Shown in pieces: positions 1 through 10,243 of a stretch of 64,000 nucleotides of DNA (position 1 is its first letter; every line of letters starts with the position of its first letter). The stretch comes from Sphingobacterium prati (GTDB lineage: Bacteria > Bacteroidota > Bacteroidia > Sphingobacteriales > Sphingobacteriaceae), in the NCBI RefSeq assembly GCF_013167215.1, contig NZ_JABJWY010000039.1:317144-381143 (forward strand), read 5' to 3'. Below the pieces are notes generated by a model. The model was given only the letters and a program-made list of their open reading frames with translations. It was not told the DNA's origin and ran no database searches. Both the position numbers and the translations under genes were made by a program.

Positions 1-2407
1 CCTGAACATCAAGATTTTTGGGCAAAAGGATAACACCTGTTTCCGAAGAAGAGGATGCTGCAGAAGCATTTTCCGCGAAAACCATGAAATCATCAACGGT
101 GATTTTCTTACTGTTGAGCGTGAATTGTCCCTGTAAAGCAGCGCTGCTATTTGTCAGATAATTGATGATATTATTCATGTAACCTTTTACGGAGATCGAA
201 TTTCTACCATAGTTGACCAGGAATCTGTCAAAGTTCATTTTCTCCTGATGGAAGCTAAAATCACCACTCTTGATCGCAATAGGTTGAGGGAGTAGATCTG
301 TCTGTACCTGAATCTTACCGATGTTGATGCGTCCACTATTGTGGAGTCTGGCATAACGGCCGCTCGTCGCATCGCTCTGAAGACCTTTGAGACTGAAATC
401 TGTATGAATAAAACCATCAACGTTGGTTCCGTCCAAAGCAAAAAACTTATAGATAGGACCAAGGTTGAGTTTTCCTTTGGACTGAATGTTATAGTTGATG
501 TTATTGAAATTGCGCAGATCTGCATTCAGGAAAAATGGTTCCCCCGCGAATGTAAATGAAACGGGTAGTATCTTAACGCTCAAATCGCGTAAAGATCCTT
601 TATCGCTATTTACAAATGCTTCGACATGTATATTTTCCATTGGAATAGGATACTCCTTGGATTTGATAAATCCATCTTTCACCACAATGGAGGTATTGGT
701 CTCTGGAAAAATATTCCGTTTGAGATCGACATAACCTTTTGCATTGAGGTTTACATCGATCAACCCCGCCAGTTCAATATCTTTGATCGGATAGAAGCTT
801 TTGATATCGGCCAAATTGAATAAGGCTTTGAGATCAGACTGTACCGCAATTTTGTTGAAATCTGTTATCGAAACATAGCCTTTAATATAGTTATTGAGTG
901 CCTGAATTGAGATGTCGTAAATAGAAATGGATGCGCTTTTCATTTTGCCATCCGGATCTTTTGCTTCAAGACGATAAGCGATCTTGTCAAGTCCTTTTGG
1001 GAGATCCGCTAGTTGGAAATGGCCGTCTGTTAAGGTGTTTTTGATATCAAATGTCGGTATGGAAGCAATATATTCCTCCTCGCGTTTTTGAAGTCCGACT
1101 TTGCGTATTGCTCTGGCATAGGTTCCGTCGATCTTTGCGTCAAGATTCCATCGTCCGCCCAAGGAGAAACCCGGAAATTGTAGGGAAGAATATAATATGC
1201 CCAGGTCGAGGTCACTTTTCATATCAGCATGTACAGTCACAGGCTGCAGTCCTGCGATTTGGCCTTTAGCGTTGAAGTAACCTGAAGCAACCTTAAAATC
1301 AAACTGTTTCAGGTCAATCCGGAGCGAGTCGGGATTTAATGCCGGAAGATCAATCTTTAATTTTGCGTTCCAGTCTGTCAATGGATTATTGGATTGTTTA
1401 TAGGCCATATATCCGTTGTTGATGGTTAGCCCCAGGGATAAATCGGGCATCTCATTATTGTCAACAATATAGTCACCAATTAAATTTACAAATACTTCGG
1501 AAGTACCTTTGACGTATAGATCTTTTATCCATGATGCGTAACTATTGGGAACCAGTGACAGCAATTCACTCAGTGTACTCTCCTGGGATTTTAACTTGAA
1601 GTCCAGGTGGTAACCGTGCGATATAAAGGATAATAATCCTCGAAACCGAACTGGTAACTGGTTTATTTTTATGTCGTTTCGTTCGAATATAAATGATAAA
1701 TTATCGGTATTGATGCGTGTCAATAAGTTTGCATCAATTGATTTTTTGTCGACATAGAGCTCATTGTCAAAGGAAAAAGAAAAAGCGGCAATCTTGGCTC
1801 TGGTATTCAAATCAAAGATATTCGACATCAGATCACCTTTACCTTCGTAGTCCAGATCTTTTGCGTCAATCCATAATGGAATAGACTGGTCTTCGTAATG
1901 CAGATTGGTCTTTTCAAATCTAATCAGCTTAAAAGCCAGTGCACTGCTCCCGGAATTATCTTTTGCCTTCGTGGAATCCGTTGGTGTAGACTTGTAGATG
2001 TTGTAGTTGGCGTTACCTAAGGAATCAACCAGAATATTGATCTTCCCCTGGTTAACGATAAACTTGTCAATAATGATTTTTGATTTGAGTAGGCTTATGA
2101 GGTCAATCCCAAAGCTTACCTGTTTGGCGGCAAGCAGGGTGTCTTTTTTGAATGGCTCCGAGCCCTTTAACAACACGTCATCCATCGACGCAGTCAATAA
2201 CGGAAATTGATCAAAGAAGGTCAATCTGACCTTTGTATAGTTGAGCTCCCCATTGATATGCTCGTTTGCCAGTGACTTAACTTTGTCGTTTACTTCTTTT
2301 TCGAAGATATAGGGAATGGATAATATACAAAGAATAAATAGTGTTATGAAGCTTACTAACCCGATAGAGATTCGTTTGGCAAGCTTTAGAAATGTTGCTT
2401 TTGACAC
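1..2407 (-). CDS. AsmA-like envelope protein (3' part beyond window)
   Basis: The minus-strand frame is open from a GTG at 2407 to the window edge, giving 802 codons without a stop; the C-terminus lies outside. Upstream of the GTG, an in-frame TAG (2426-2428) leaves it as the only usual start. The N-terminus has a short basic stretch and one membrane segment (about residues 15-35), then a repetitive beta-rich region containing phrases such as FDQFPLLTASMDDV, typical of AsmA/TamB-type proteins. Known members are anchored in the inner membrane, span the periplasm and help move phospholipid or assemble the outer membrane. It is divergent to the kinase gene that starts 89 bp away. The family call is from the N-terminal pattern and length; the exact subfamily is unclear. 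Confidence 0.75.
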   Translation of the reverse strand, partial: MSKATFLKLAKRISIGLVSFITLFILCILSIPYIFEKEVNDKVKSLANEHINGELNYTKVRLTFFDQFPLLTASMDDVLLKGSEPFKKDTLLAAKQVSFGIDLISLLKSKIIIDKFIVNQGKINILVDSLGNANYNIYKSTPTDSTKAKDNSGSSALAFKLIRFEKTNLHYEDQSIPLWIDAKDLDYEGKGDLMSNIFDLNTRAKIAAFSFSFDNELYVDKKSIDANLLTRINTDNLSFIFERNDIKINQLPVRFRGLLSFISHGYHLDFKLKSQESTLSELLSLVPNSYASWIKDLYVKGTSEVFVNLIGDYIVDNNEMPDLSLGLTINNGYMAYKQSNNPLTDWNAKLKIDLPALNPDSLRIDLKQFDFKVASGYFNAKGQIAGLQPVTVHADMKSDLDLGILYSSLQFPGFSLGGRWNLDAKIDGTYARAIRKVGLQKREEEYIASIPTFDIKNTLTDGHFQLADLPKGLDKIAYRLEAKDPDGKMKSASISIYDISIQALNNYIKGYVSITDFNKIAVQSDLKALFNLADIKSFYPIKDIELAGLIDVNLNAKGYVDLKRNIFPETNTSIVVKDGFIKSKEYPIPMENIHVEAFVNSDKGSLRDLSVKILPVSFTFAGEPFFLNADLRNFNNINYNIQSKGKLNLGPIYKFFALDGTNVDGFIHTDFSLKGLQSDATSGRYARLHNSGRINIGKIQVQTDLLPQPIAIKSGDFSFHQEKMNFDRFLVNYGRNSISVKGYMNNIINYLTNSSAALQGQFTLNSKKITVDDFMVFAENASAASSSSETGVILLPKNLDVQ

Positions 2408-2495
2408 AGTGTTGTTTTTTTGTGGCTACAAAAGTCTGAAAATTATTGCTAAAGTCCATTGATTGACGGATTTATTTTGAGGTTACTGGTGAAAT

Positions 2496-3935
2496 ATGTC
2501 AAGCTTCATTGACAAATGGGCGGGCAAAGTCCTTTCTTATCAGGTAGTTTTGTATTGCTCGGAAATTTTCCTGTATTTTTGCAGGGTGAATTTTCGATTT
2601 AAAAGTGCTGAACAGAAAAACAGTACCATCCTCATTTTCTGTTTGCTTTTGTTGCTGTTGATAGGTGGGGGGCTGCTCGGCATTATCCACCATAAAATAG
2701 ATCGACTGAATAAAAGAATATTGGTAGATTTTGCCGATGAAAATATGTTGCTGGTGAATAAGCAACTGGAATTGTTACAACAGGAGCTATACACGTCTGA
2801 GAAGAGATTGGTTGATGCAGTACCATCGGGGGATATCCGTCGTGATTCCTTACTGATCCTCATTCCGGCCAGTCAATTGGACCGTGTCGACAATAAGCTA
2901 TGGGTGCTGCTAAAAACGCGTACGATACAACATCGCTTATACCATGTTTATATCGATATTGAAAAATTAAATGCTTATTTCGCCAATCTCTATTTTGGAA
3001 GAAGAGCTTATTTTGAAATATATAGCGATAAAGGGATCTGCATGGTTTCACCTGAAAGCCGAAAATGGGGGCGTTCGAAGGATAGTGATCTAATTACACA
3101 GGGAAAGATCGTCAAGTCGGATTACCTAAAGCTGGATGTGATGGTTACTTCCTATCCCTGTTCCATTATTTTTGTGGGTGGTGAAATTCGGGTAAGCGTC
3201 TTATTGTTGACTATTGAGGAGGAAGTCCAGGAGGTGATGACCTATAGTATTTTACTTGGTGTTGGTTTGATGCTTGTAGCAATAGCACTTATCTATTTTA
3301 ATGTGCTTGAGCGGCGCAAAATTCAGCAACTCAAATTAATGGCTTTACAGCAGGAAAATGAATATACGCAGATGCGTCTAGTTCAGTTGCGGCAACAGAT
3401 CAATCCACATTTTTTGTTCAATACCTTTGGTTCACTCCAATATCTGATCGGTAAGGATAATGATCTGGCCAAATCCTTCGTTGGCAAGATGACAAAGGTC
3501 TATCGTAAAATGCTGCGTACGGACGAGTCGGACTGGTCTTCGCTACAAGAGGAACTGGAACTGGCAAAAGCTTATTTCTTTTTGCAGCAGGTGCGTTTCG
3601 GTACAGCGTTGAAGGATATGGAGATTTCCATTCCAATGGATATGATGGGAGCGAAGCTACCACGGCTGGCCTTGCAGATGCTGGTGGAAAATGCGATCAA
3701 ACATACACGGATTTCGATAGAAAATCCACTTCAGATTCATATTGTTTATCTATCGGAGGTCAATATCATCAAAGTAAGCAACAATTGGCAGCCGCGGCAA
3801 GGTGCTGAAATGGAAGGTGAGGGGTATGGACTTAATTACCTGGTATCTATGTATGCCCATTATGCACTGGATGGCTTTGACTTCGGAACAGAAGAAGACT
3901 GTTTTTTTATCAACCTACCCTTGCTAGATCGTTAA
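2496..3935 (+). CDS. LytS/YehU-type sensor histidine kinase
   Basis: Membrane sensor kinase of the His_kinase (PF06580) class that partners LytTR response regulators. Membrane segments lie near residues 43-63 and 250-270, with an extracytoplasmic sensor of about 180 residues between them. A short coiled coil leads to the phospho-acceptor motif INPHFLFN (His305). The ATPase part has an N box (LVENAIKH) and a glycine box (GEGYGLNYL). The start is uncertain. The ATG at 2496 gives a hydrophobic N-terminal extension, and a GTG at 2586 begins VNFRFKSAEQ just before the first membrane segment. A good TTTG-N21-TAnnTTTG promoter (2549-2581) lies inside the extension and favours the later start. The likely partner is the LytTR regulator at 11640-12365, past the protease-SusCD operon. 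Confidence 0.9.
   Translation: MSSFIDKWAGKVLSYQVVLYCSEIFLYFCRVNFRFKSAEQKNSTILIFCLLLLLLIGGGLLGIIHHKIDRLNKRILVDFADENMLLVNKQLELLQQELYTSEKRLVDAVPSGDIRRDSLLILIPASQLDRVDNKLWVLLKTRTIQHRLYHVYIDIEKLNAYFANLYFGRRAYFEIYSDKGICMVSPESRKWGRSKDSDLITQGKIVKSDYLKLDVMVTSYPCSIIFVGGEIRVSVLLLTIEEEVQEVMTYSILLGVGLMLVAIALIYFNVLERRKIQQLKLMALQQENEYTQMRLVQLRQQINPHFLFNTFGSLQYLIGKDNDLAKSFVGKMTKVYRKMLRTDESDWSSLQEELELAKAYFFLQQVRFGTALKDMEISIPMDMMGAKLPRLALQMLVENAIKHTRISIENPLQIHIVYLSEVNIIKVSNNWQPRQGAEMEGEGYGLNYLVSMYAHYALDGFDFGTEEDCFFINLPLLDR
2549..2581 (+). promoter_or_regulatory. Bacteroidota-type promoter for the kinase gene
   Basis: TTTG at 2549-2552 and TATTTTTG at 2574-2581 are separated by 21 bp, matching the Bacteroides consensus TTTG-N19-21-TAnnTTTG. 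Transcription would begin at about 2586, almost on the GTG codon at 2586, so the message would be nearly leaderless or the match is fortuitous. Confidence 0.5.
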
Positions 3936-3963
3936 AATAGCGTCGGGATAAGCCTGTTCAACA

Positions 3964-3994
3964 CGTGTTCATAGTTTCGATGCGCGTGTTCATA
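3964..3994 (+). promoter_or_regulatory. 10-bp direct repeat, candidate LytTR operator
   Basis: CGTGTTCATA occurs at 3964-3973 and again exactly at 3985-3994, a 21-bp (two helical turn) period. LytTR regulators typically bind paired direct repeats about 21-22 bp apart. The pair lies in the 311-bp gap (3936-4246) between the kinase gene and the metalloprotease gene, upstream of a weak -7-like element (TATTTTTA, 4039-4046). The rest of this gap shows only a second short repeat (ATTGAAAAACA near 4173 and 4214) and no gene or terminator. The assignment to LytTR is inference. Confidence 0.45.
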
Positions 3995-4246
3995 CATTAG
4001 AAATACGGGCTCGTCCCTTTCGAGGTGATTCTGTACAATATTTTTAACAAATTTGGCTCCTGATCTAGGAATTTAATTGCAAGATTAACCTAATCTTATT
4101 CGGATGAAATGATTTTCAGCTCAATAGCGCTTGATAAGAGACCTATCCTGCGCAGCTGATCGCTTCCATGCCATTGAAAAACAAAGCGGGTGCAAACAAA
4201 TGCATATATGCTATTGAAAAACAGCACTCAGAAATAATTATTCTAA

Positions 4247-6850
4247 ATGAACAACACTTATACCAAGCTAGCCCTAAGCTTCTTATTTTCGGCAGGCCTT
4301 ATGCAATCCTGTTCTGTATTGCAAACTGCAGGTTTACGAAAAAAAGAGACTGTTACCTCTGCGAAAGATTCTACCGCCAAGAAAGATACGACGATTGCCT
4401 ATGACAAACTGTTTAAAGATGCGCGCGTAGATAGCGGCATGTTTGCTGTGATCCGAAAGGAAAATAATTATTACTTTGAAATTCCATTGAAAAAAATGGG
4501 GCAGGACATTCTCCTGATCCAAAAATTGTCTTCCGTTCCTTTGGCGCTGAATGAGGCTGGTGTAAATAAGGGAATGAATTATGAAAATAAGGTCATTCGA
4601 TTTACCCTGCGCAAAGAGAAAAAAGAAGTATGGGTTTCGGAGATTAAACCTCAGGTGGAGGTTCCTAAAGCTGATGCGATTGCTGCGTCGGTCAATGATA
4701 ACTATCGTCCCTCTTACATTGAATCGTTTAAAGTCGAGAGTTATTCAAAAGACTCAAGTGCTGTAGTGATCAAAGTCAATAAAGTGTTTGACGGATCAGA
4801 AAAAAGTTTCACAGATGTTTTTACCTCTTTGGGTTTAGGCACTTCGCCTAAAACCAGTATATCCACGATCGAAGAAATTAAATCGTATTCCAATAATATT
4901 GTTGTGAAATCGGTGCTGTCGACGAAAGTAACGGAAGGAAATGAATCGGTGCCGGTTTCATTAGAGGTTACAAGTAACCTTTATGAACTACCTGAAACGC
5001 CGATGGTTGCACGTTTTGCAGATCCCCGTATTGGTTTTTTTACATCGCCACGTTGGTATTTTAACGATAAACAACAGGAGCTGGATAAAAAAAATCTGGT
5101 TAACCGTTGGCGATTGGAACCGAAAGATGAGGACAAAGCTCGTTACCTGAAAGGTGAACTGGTAGAGCCGAAAAAGCCTATTGTTTTCTATCTGGATCCG
5201 GCGACGCCAAAACAATGGCGACAAGCCATTATCGATGGGGTTCACGATTGGCAGGAAGCCTTTGAAGCGGCCGGTTTTAAGAATGCGATTTTGGCAAAAC
5301 AACAACCGGATAGTATCAAATTTGATCCCGATGATGCAAATGTATCTTCTATTGTATACGCTGCATCAGCGCAGGCCAATGCGATGGGCCCATCTGTTGT
5401 GGATCCACGTTCAGGCGAAATTTTGGAGGCGGATGTGATCTGGTGGCATAACGTGATGACGATCCTAAATAGTTGGATGCGTATACAAACAGGTATCGTC
5501 GATACTTCAGTGCGGTCGAATGTATTCTCGGATGAAAAAATGGCCCATGCCATTCGTTTTGTTTCTTCACATGAGATTGGACATACCTTAGGGCTGATGC
5601 ACAATATGGGGTCGTCGGCAAGTTTTCCGGTAGATTCACTCCGTAGCAAAAGCTTTACCGCAAAAATGGGCGGTACGGCACCATCGATTATGGATTATGC
5701 GCGCTTCAACTATGTGGCGCAACCTGAAGATGCTGTTGAACAGATTACACCAGTGATCGGAACCTATGACAAGTATGCTATTGGATGGGCTTACCGCTGG
5801 TACGGCAAGCCGCAGCCTTGGGATGAAATACCGTTGTTACGGAAAGAAATTGATGCCCATGTGCATGACCCGATATATCATTACGGTGAACAACAGGATT
5901 CCAAAAATATTGTCGACCCAAGGGCGCAGTCCGAAGATCTTGGTGACGATGCAATGAAAGCTGGTGAATATGGGATGAAAAATTTGCGTCGCATGATGCC
6001 AAATATCATCAATTGGACCACGAATACGGGGGATGACTATTATCGTGCCGGTAAATTATATATGGGTGTCGTTGGTCAATGGTATGCTTACGCTGACCAT
6101 GTGCTCAATAATATTGGTGGTATTTATCTTGAAAATGCTGTTTTGGGCGACCAAAAAAATGCATATAGCCCAGTACCTAAAGCGAAGCAGGTAGCTGCAC
6201 TGGAATATTTAAAGAAAAATGTGTTCTATATGCCGGAGTGGTTATTTGTTCCGGAACTGATGGCGAAAACTTTCCCATTAAGAGATTCACCTATGGGACC
6301 GTTTGAATATGCACCTTATAATCTGCAGCGCGAATTTCAGTATGCCATGCTCTACAAATTGGTCAACGATGAGCGTCTATTGCGCATGGTCGAAATGGAA
6401 AACCTCTTTGGCGACAAGAAGGCATGGAGCGCACCGGCATTTTTAGCATCCGTACGCAAAGAGATCTTTGCAAAAACGGTCAGTGGACAGACATTGGATC
6501 TTAAAACACGCATGTTGCAACAGAATTACGTGGATGTCCTGATGGTCTCTACGAACAAGTCCATGGAGAAATTAAATGCGAAGAAATTAGCTGGTGTCGA
6601 ACAATTGATTGAGGGAACTCAGCCTAATCTGTGCTTGCATCCGCATCATGCAGCTTCTGCCCAAACGGGTTTACGTAATGTACATGTCACAGGAATGATC
6701 CGTACATCGGATATGCTGACGTATAAACGTGCCGAACTGTATGAGATCTACCAATTGTTGAAACAGAAGCAACAGACAGGAGATGCCACAACAAAAGCAC
6801 ATTATATGGATCTTCTGTTGCGCATAGCGAATACCTTAGCATTGAACTAA
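4247..6850 (+). CDS. Zinc-dependent metalloprotease lipoprotein (DUF5117/DUF4953 type)
   Basis: An 867-residue secreted protease. The N-terminus is a lipoprotein signal (LFSAGLMQSC, lipid cysteine at residue 22). The catalytic motif HEIGHTLGLMH (His442, Glu443, His446, His452) is a gluzincin/metzincin-like HExxHxxGxxH zinc site. The arrangement matches the Bacteroidota family made of DUF5118, DUF5117 and the C-terminal DUF4953 metalloprotease part, whose substrates are mostly unknown. It is the first gene of an operon: a SusC gene follows 34 bp after its stop, and SusD comes next. This context suggests surface or periplasmic protein cleavage feeding peptide uptake. Family and active site are seen; the role in nutrition is inferred. 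Confidence 0.93.
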   Translation: MNNTYTKLALSFLFSAGLMQSCSVLQTAGLRKKETVTSAKDSTAKKDTTIAYDKLFKDARVDSGMFAVIRKENNYYFEIPLKKMGQDILLIQKLSSVPLALNEAGVNKGMNYENKVIRFTLRKEKKEVWVSEIKPQVEVPKADAIAASVNDNYRPSYIESFKVESYSKDSSAVVIKVNKVFDGSEKSFTDVFTSLGLGTSPKTSISTIEEIKSYSNNIVVKSVLSTKVTEGNESVPVSLEVTSNLYELPETPMVARFADPRIGFFTSPRWYFNDKQQELDKKNLVNRWRLEPKDEDKARYLKGELVEPKKPIVFYLDPATPKQWRQAIIDGVHDWQEAFEAAGFKNAILAKQQPDSIKFDPDDANVSSIVYAASAQANAMGPSVVDPRSGEILEADVIWWHNVMTILNSWMRIQTGIVDTSVRSNVFSDEKMAHAIRFVSSHEIGHTLGLMHNMGSSASFPVDSLRSKSFTAKMGGTAPSIMDYARFNYVAQPEDAVEQITPVIGTYDKYAIGWAYRWYGKPQPWDEIPLLRKEIDAHVHDPIYHYGEQQDSKNIVDPRAQSEDLGDDAMKAGEYGMKNLRRMMPNIINWTTNTGDDYYRAGKLYMGVVGQWYAYADHVLNNIGGIYLENAVLGDQKNAYSPVPKAKQVAALEYLKKNVFYMPEWLFVPELMAKTFPLRDSPMGPFEYAPYNLQREFQYAMLYKLVNDERLLRMVEMENLFGDKKAWSAPAFLASVRKEIFAKTVSGQTLDLKTRMLQQNYVDVLMVSTNKSMEKLNAKKLAGVEQLIEGTQPNLCLHPHHAASAQTGLRNVHVTGMIRTSDMLTYKRAELYEIYQLLKQKQQTGDATTKAHYMDLLLRIANTLALN

Positions 6851-6884
6851 TATATTAACATCTATTATATCAACATCTACCAAA

Positions 6885-9800
6885 ATGAACAAGTTTTTAA
6901 TACCGCTGACCTTTATGTGTGTGCAAATGGCACATGCCCAGGAATCCAAGGAGCTGAAAGGAAAGGTACTGGATGCGGTCACATTAAAGCCAGTCGTGGG
7001 GGCGACGGTTGTTGTCGAAAGTTCGGCAGTAGCAGAAGATATCGGCGTACCCAATCAGGTGCAACAATCTGCATTGGGATCACTGACTGATGCTTCGGGC
7101 GAATTTCGCCTAAAAGTTCCGGGAAACTTAAAATACGTCACCATTAGTTATGTGGGGTATCAGCGTATTCAGGTTCCAGTATTTCAGGACAACAGGACGA
7201 TTTTGCTACAACCGAGTGGTGAATCCCTGGATGAAGTCATCGTAACAGGGTATACCGACATCAAAAAACGTAAAAATACAACAGCATATAATAAAATTAA
7301 TGTAGCTGATGTCAAGCAGACAGGCGTTGCATCTATTGATGAAATGCTGGCGGGGCAGGTAGCAGGTTTACAGTTGAGTAATTTTAATGGTGGTCCTAAT
7401 AGCGCACCGCAGATCCGTATCCGCGGTACGGTATCACTCAATGGGACGCAAGATCCGTTGTGGGTAATTGACGGATTACCCATAGAAGGTACAGAGTTGC
7501 CGAATCGAATTGATAAGGATAACCTGAATAGTTTGAATAATCTTCCGATCGCAGGAATCAATCCCGATGATATTGCCGATATTACCGTATTAAAAGATGC
7601 GGCAGCAACGTCGATCTATGGTGCACGTGCTGCTAACGGCGTTATTGTGATCACCACAAAACGTGGTAAGTCAGGTCCTGCGAAATTGCAGGTCTCAGCA
7701 AACACCTTTGTCACGGAACGCCCTGATTTTGCTAAGCTCAACCTGATGAACGCCAACGAAAAGGTGGATTTTGAGCTATTGATGGCCGGCCGTACGGACT
7801 TGAATTACCGTACAGGTAAGGGGGCGGTTATGCGCATCCTGGATAACGCAGATGCACTGGACGCTTATCGTTCGGGTGGATTAGCCGCTTTATCTCCAGA
7901 TGTGCAGCAGTCCATCAATCAATTGCGCCTGCAGCAAACAGACTGGGGAAAAGAGCTTTATCGGCAGGCACTCAATCAACAGTACTCGGCATCGATCTCC
8001 GGTGGTAACGACGCACATCGTTATTATTTGTCCAGCGGATTTTATGATGAAAAAGGAGCAACTAAAGGAGCAGATCTACGTCGTTATTCATTGACATTTA
8101 ACAATGATTTCAATATCAACGATCGGTTTAAAGCGGGAATCAATTTATTAGGGTCGGTCTCAAACAGACAAAACCCGATCCAGGATGACGATGCATTTAC
8201 CAATCCGAGTAATTACATGCGTTTAGTTAATCCGTATCTGACTGTACACGATCAATCAGGTAAGTATAACTACGATCCGGATATCGAAGGCTATGAAAAA
8301 GACACGTACATTCTATTCAATTCCATAGAGGAACGGGAAAATACCAAATATGCATTGACAAATAAAGCGTTGAAAGCCATAGGTTACCTGGAATATACCA
8401 TTATACCGCAATTGTCTTTACGTACCGAATTTGGTTTACAGTTTGACGAAAATAGTATGGAGCGGTTTGCCGATCAGGAAAGCTATAATACCCGTAAATT
8501 GCGTGCTGCAACACGGTATTACGATTCCGCGAGTAAAACGTTCAAATACTTTTTGCCAACAGGGGGTAAGATCGAAAATACAAGCAACAGTATCTTCCAA
8601 TACAACTGGAAAACTTACTTAAAATACAACAAAACCTGGAACGATAGGCACGAGTTGGAACTCATGGGCGGAACAGAACTGCGTCGTAGTACAAATAAAA
8701 TGATCGCGACGAAAGGTTTTGGCTATAATCCAGGAACGTTGACGACACAGAATATTGTTTTTCCGAACAGCAACTATCAGGATGACTCGAGATTTGTACA
8801 ATATAAAAAAGGATTAATCGAAAACTCCTATGCCTCCTTCTACGGGAATGCGACCTATACATTTGACCGCAAGTACAATGTCTATGGTAGCATACGTTAT
8901 GATGGGTCAAATATGTTTGGCGTAGATCCGAAGTATCGTTTCTTGCCGATCTGGTCATTGTCCGGATCTTGGAATGTACTGGAAGAGGAGTTTATCAAGG
9001 GAAAAACAGCTTTATCTGATCTTCGTGTCCGTGCTTCGTATGGTATTCAGGGGAATGTGGATCGCAATACCTATCCGTTTATTGTTGGAAAGTATGAAAA
9101 TTCGACTATACTTCCCGGTTATCCAGAAGGATCTGTCGTGGTAGATATGCCTGCCAACGACAAGTTGCGCTGGGAACGCACAAAATCTTACAATGCAGGG
9201 ATTGACTTAGGTCTATGGAAAAATCGACTGAATATTACGGTTGATTATTACAATAGAACAAGTACGGACCTGATTGCAAATAGCGCCATACCTATGGAGA
9301 ATGGTTTTCAGGATGTGCAGGTCAATTGGGCGTCAGCACGAAATCAGGGAGTAGAACTGACGATCTCGAGTCGTCAGATCCAGACGGATAAATTCTCCTG
9401 GTCTACGGATTTTAATATTGCCCACAATAATAATAAATTATTGAAGGTCATGAATAATCCAAAGGCTTATGCGCCGGATACACAGGAAGGCCGTCCGATC
9501 AATGGACTATATGTACTGGAAACGGCTGGATTGGATAAGGACGGTGTGATGCAGTTCAGAAATCAGGATGGCTCTGTTTCGAGTTTCGAAGAATTCTATG
9601 GACTATACGATCCATGGGCGGAATTCTTACCGGGATATATGTCTCAGACTGATATGACCGCCGCAGATTACCGTGCTAAATTTAAATACAAGGGCAGTAA
9701 AGACCCTAAGTTTACTGGTGGTATGACCAACCGCTTCCGCTATGCTAATTTTGACCTGGCGATTTCAGCGGTCTTCAACCTCGAGCGTTGGGCAAGCCGT

Positions 9801-10223
9801 ACACCGACCTATAACCCAGCTAAGGTGGATCGCGGACAAAATTATACGAAGGATCTCCTGATGGCTCTACAGGGTAAGACAGCCTTGCCAGCATTAGGAA
9901 GTATCAGTTCGGAACTCAATGACCGTTGGATGGCTTATGGTTGGATGGAAAGCAATGATCCGATCAATTCCTTTAATCAGTACGATATCTGGGCGAAGAA
10001 AATGAGTTATGTCCGTATCAATAGTATCCGTTTGGGATATACACTCCCGGCTGCCGTGAGTAAAAAAATCGGAGCAAGCAATTTGCGTGTGAACGTAGAA
10101 GGACGCAACTTATTGGTTTTTGGAGCGAATTACGAAGGATATTTTGATCCAGAAACTTACGGTAGCTATTATGCACAGCCGATCAGCAAATCTTTTGCTT
10201 TTGGTCTTTCAGCAAGTTTTTAA
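6885..10223 (+). CDS. SusC/RagA family TonB-linked outer membrane transporter
   Basis: This 1112-residue TonB-dependent barrel starts with a signal peptide (cut near AHA-QES). It continues with a carboxypeptidase-regulatory-like domain (about 27-110), the SusC signature DEVIVTGY near 118, a plug with IRIRGTVSLNG and LKDAAATSIYGARAANG, and a barrel ending in aromatic phenylalanine. It would form the import channel closed by the SusD lid encoded 20 bp downstream. Pairing with the upstream metalloprotease suggests peptides as cargo, as for RagAB-like systems. The N-terminal regulatory domain carries an extra loop with a run of small and hydrophobic residues before GSLTDASGEF. The cargo is not readable from sequence. 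Confidence 0.95.
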   Translation: MNKFLIPLTFMCVQMAHAQESKELKGKVLDAVTLKPVVGATVVVESSAVAEDIGVPNQVQQSALGSLTDASGEFRLKVPGNLKYVTISYVGYQRIQVPVFQDNRTILLQPSGESLDEVIVTGYTDIKKRKNTTAYNKINVADVKQTGVASIDEMLAGQVAGLQLSNFNGGPNSAPQIRIRGTVSLNGTQDPLWVIDGLPIEGTELPNRIDKDNLNSLNNLPIAGINPDDIADITVLKDAAATSIYGARAANGVIVITTKRGKSGPAKLQVSANTFVTERPDFAKLNLMNANEKVDFELLMAGRTDLNYRTGKGAVMRILDNADALDAYRSGGLAALSPDVQQSINQLRLQQTDWGKELYRQALNQQYSASISGGNDAHRYYLSSGFYDEKGATKGADLRRYSLTFNNDFNINDRFKAGINLLGSVSNRQNPIQDDDAFTNPSNYMRLVNPYLTVHDQSGKYNYDPDIEGYEKDTYILFNSIEERENTKYALTNKALKAIGYLEYTIIPQLSLRTEFGLQFDENSMERFADQESYNTRKLRAATRYYDSASKTFKYFLPTGGKIENTSNSIFQYNWKTYLKYNKTWNDRHELELMGGTELRRSTNKMIATKGFGYNPGTLTTQNIVFPNSNYQDDSRFVQYKKGLIENSYASFYGNATYTFDRKYNVYGSIRYDGSNMFGVDPKYRFLPIWSLSGSWNVLEEEFIKGKTALSDLRVRASYGIQGNVDRNTYPFIVGKYENSTILPGYPEGSVVVDMPANDKLRWERTKSYNAGIDLGLWKNRLNITVDYYNRTSTDLIANSAIPMENGFQDVQVNWASARNQGVELTISSRQIQTDKFSWSTDFNIAHNNNKLLKVMNNPKAYAPDTQEGRPINGLYVLETAGLDKDGVMQFRNQDGSVSSFEEFYGLYDPWAEFLPGYMSQTDMTAADYRAKFKYKGSKDPKFTGGMTNRFRYANFDLAISAVFNLERWASRTPTYNPAKVDRGQNYTKDLLMALQGKTALPALGSISSELNDRWMAYGWMESNDPINSFNQYDIWAKKMSYVRINSIRLGYTLPAAVSKKIGASNLRVNVEGRNLLVFGANYEGYFDPETYGSYYAQPISKSFAFGLSASF

Positions 10224-10243
10224 TTGTTTTAATTGAATATAAC

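Noticed and set aside
5242..5649. A 135-codon frame opposite the metalloprotease gene
   Set aside because: It lies wholly inside the protease gene on the other strand, around the zinc-motif codons, and has no recognisable domain.
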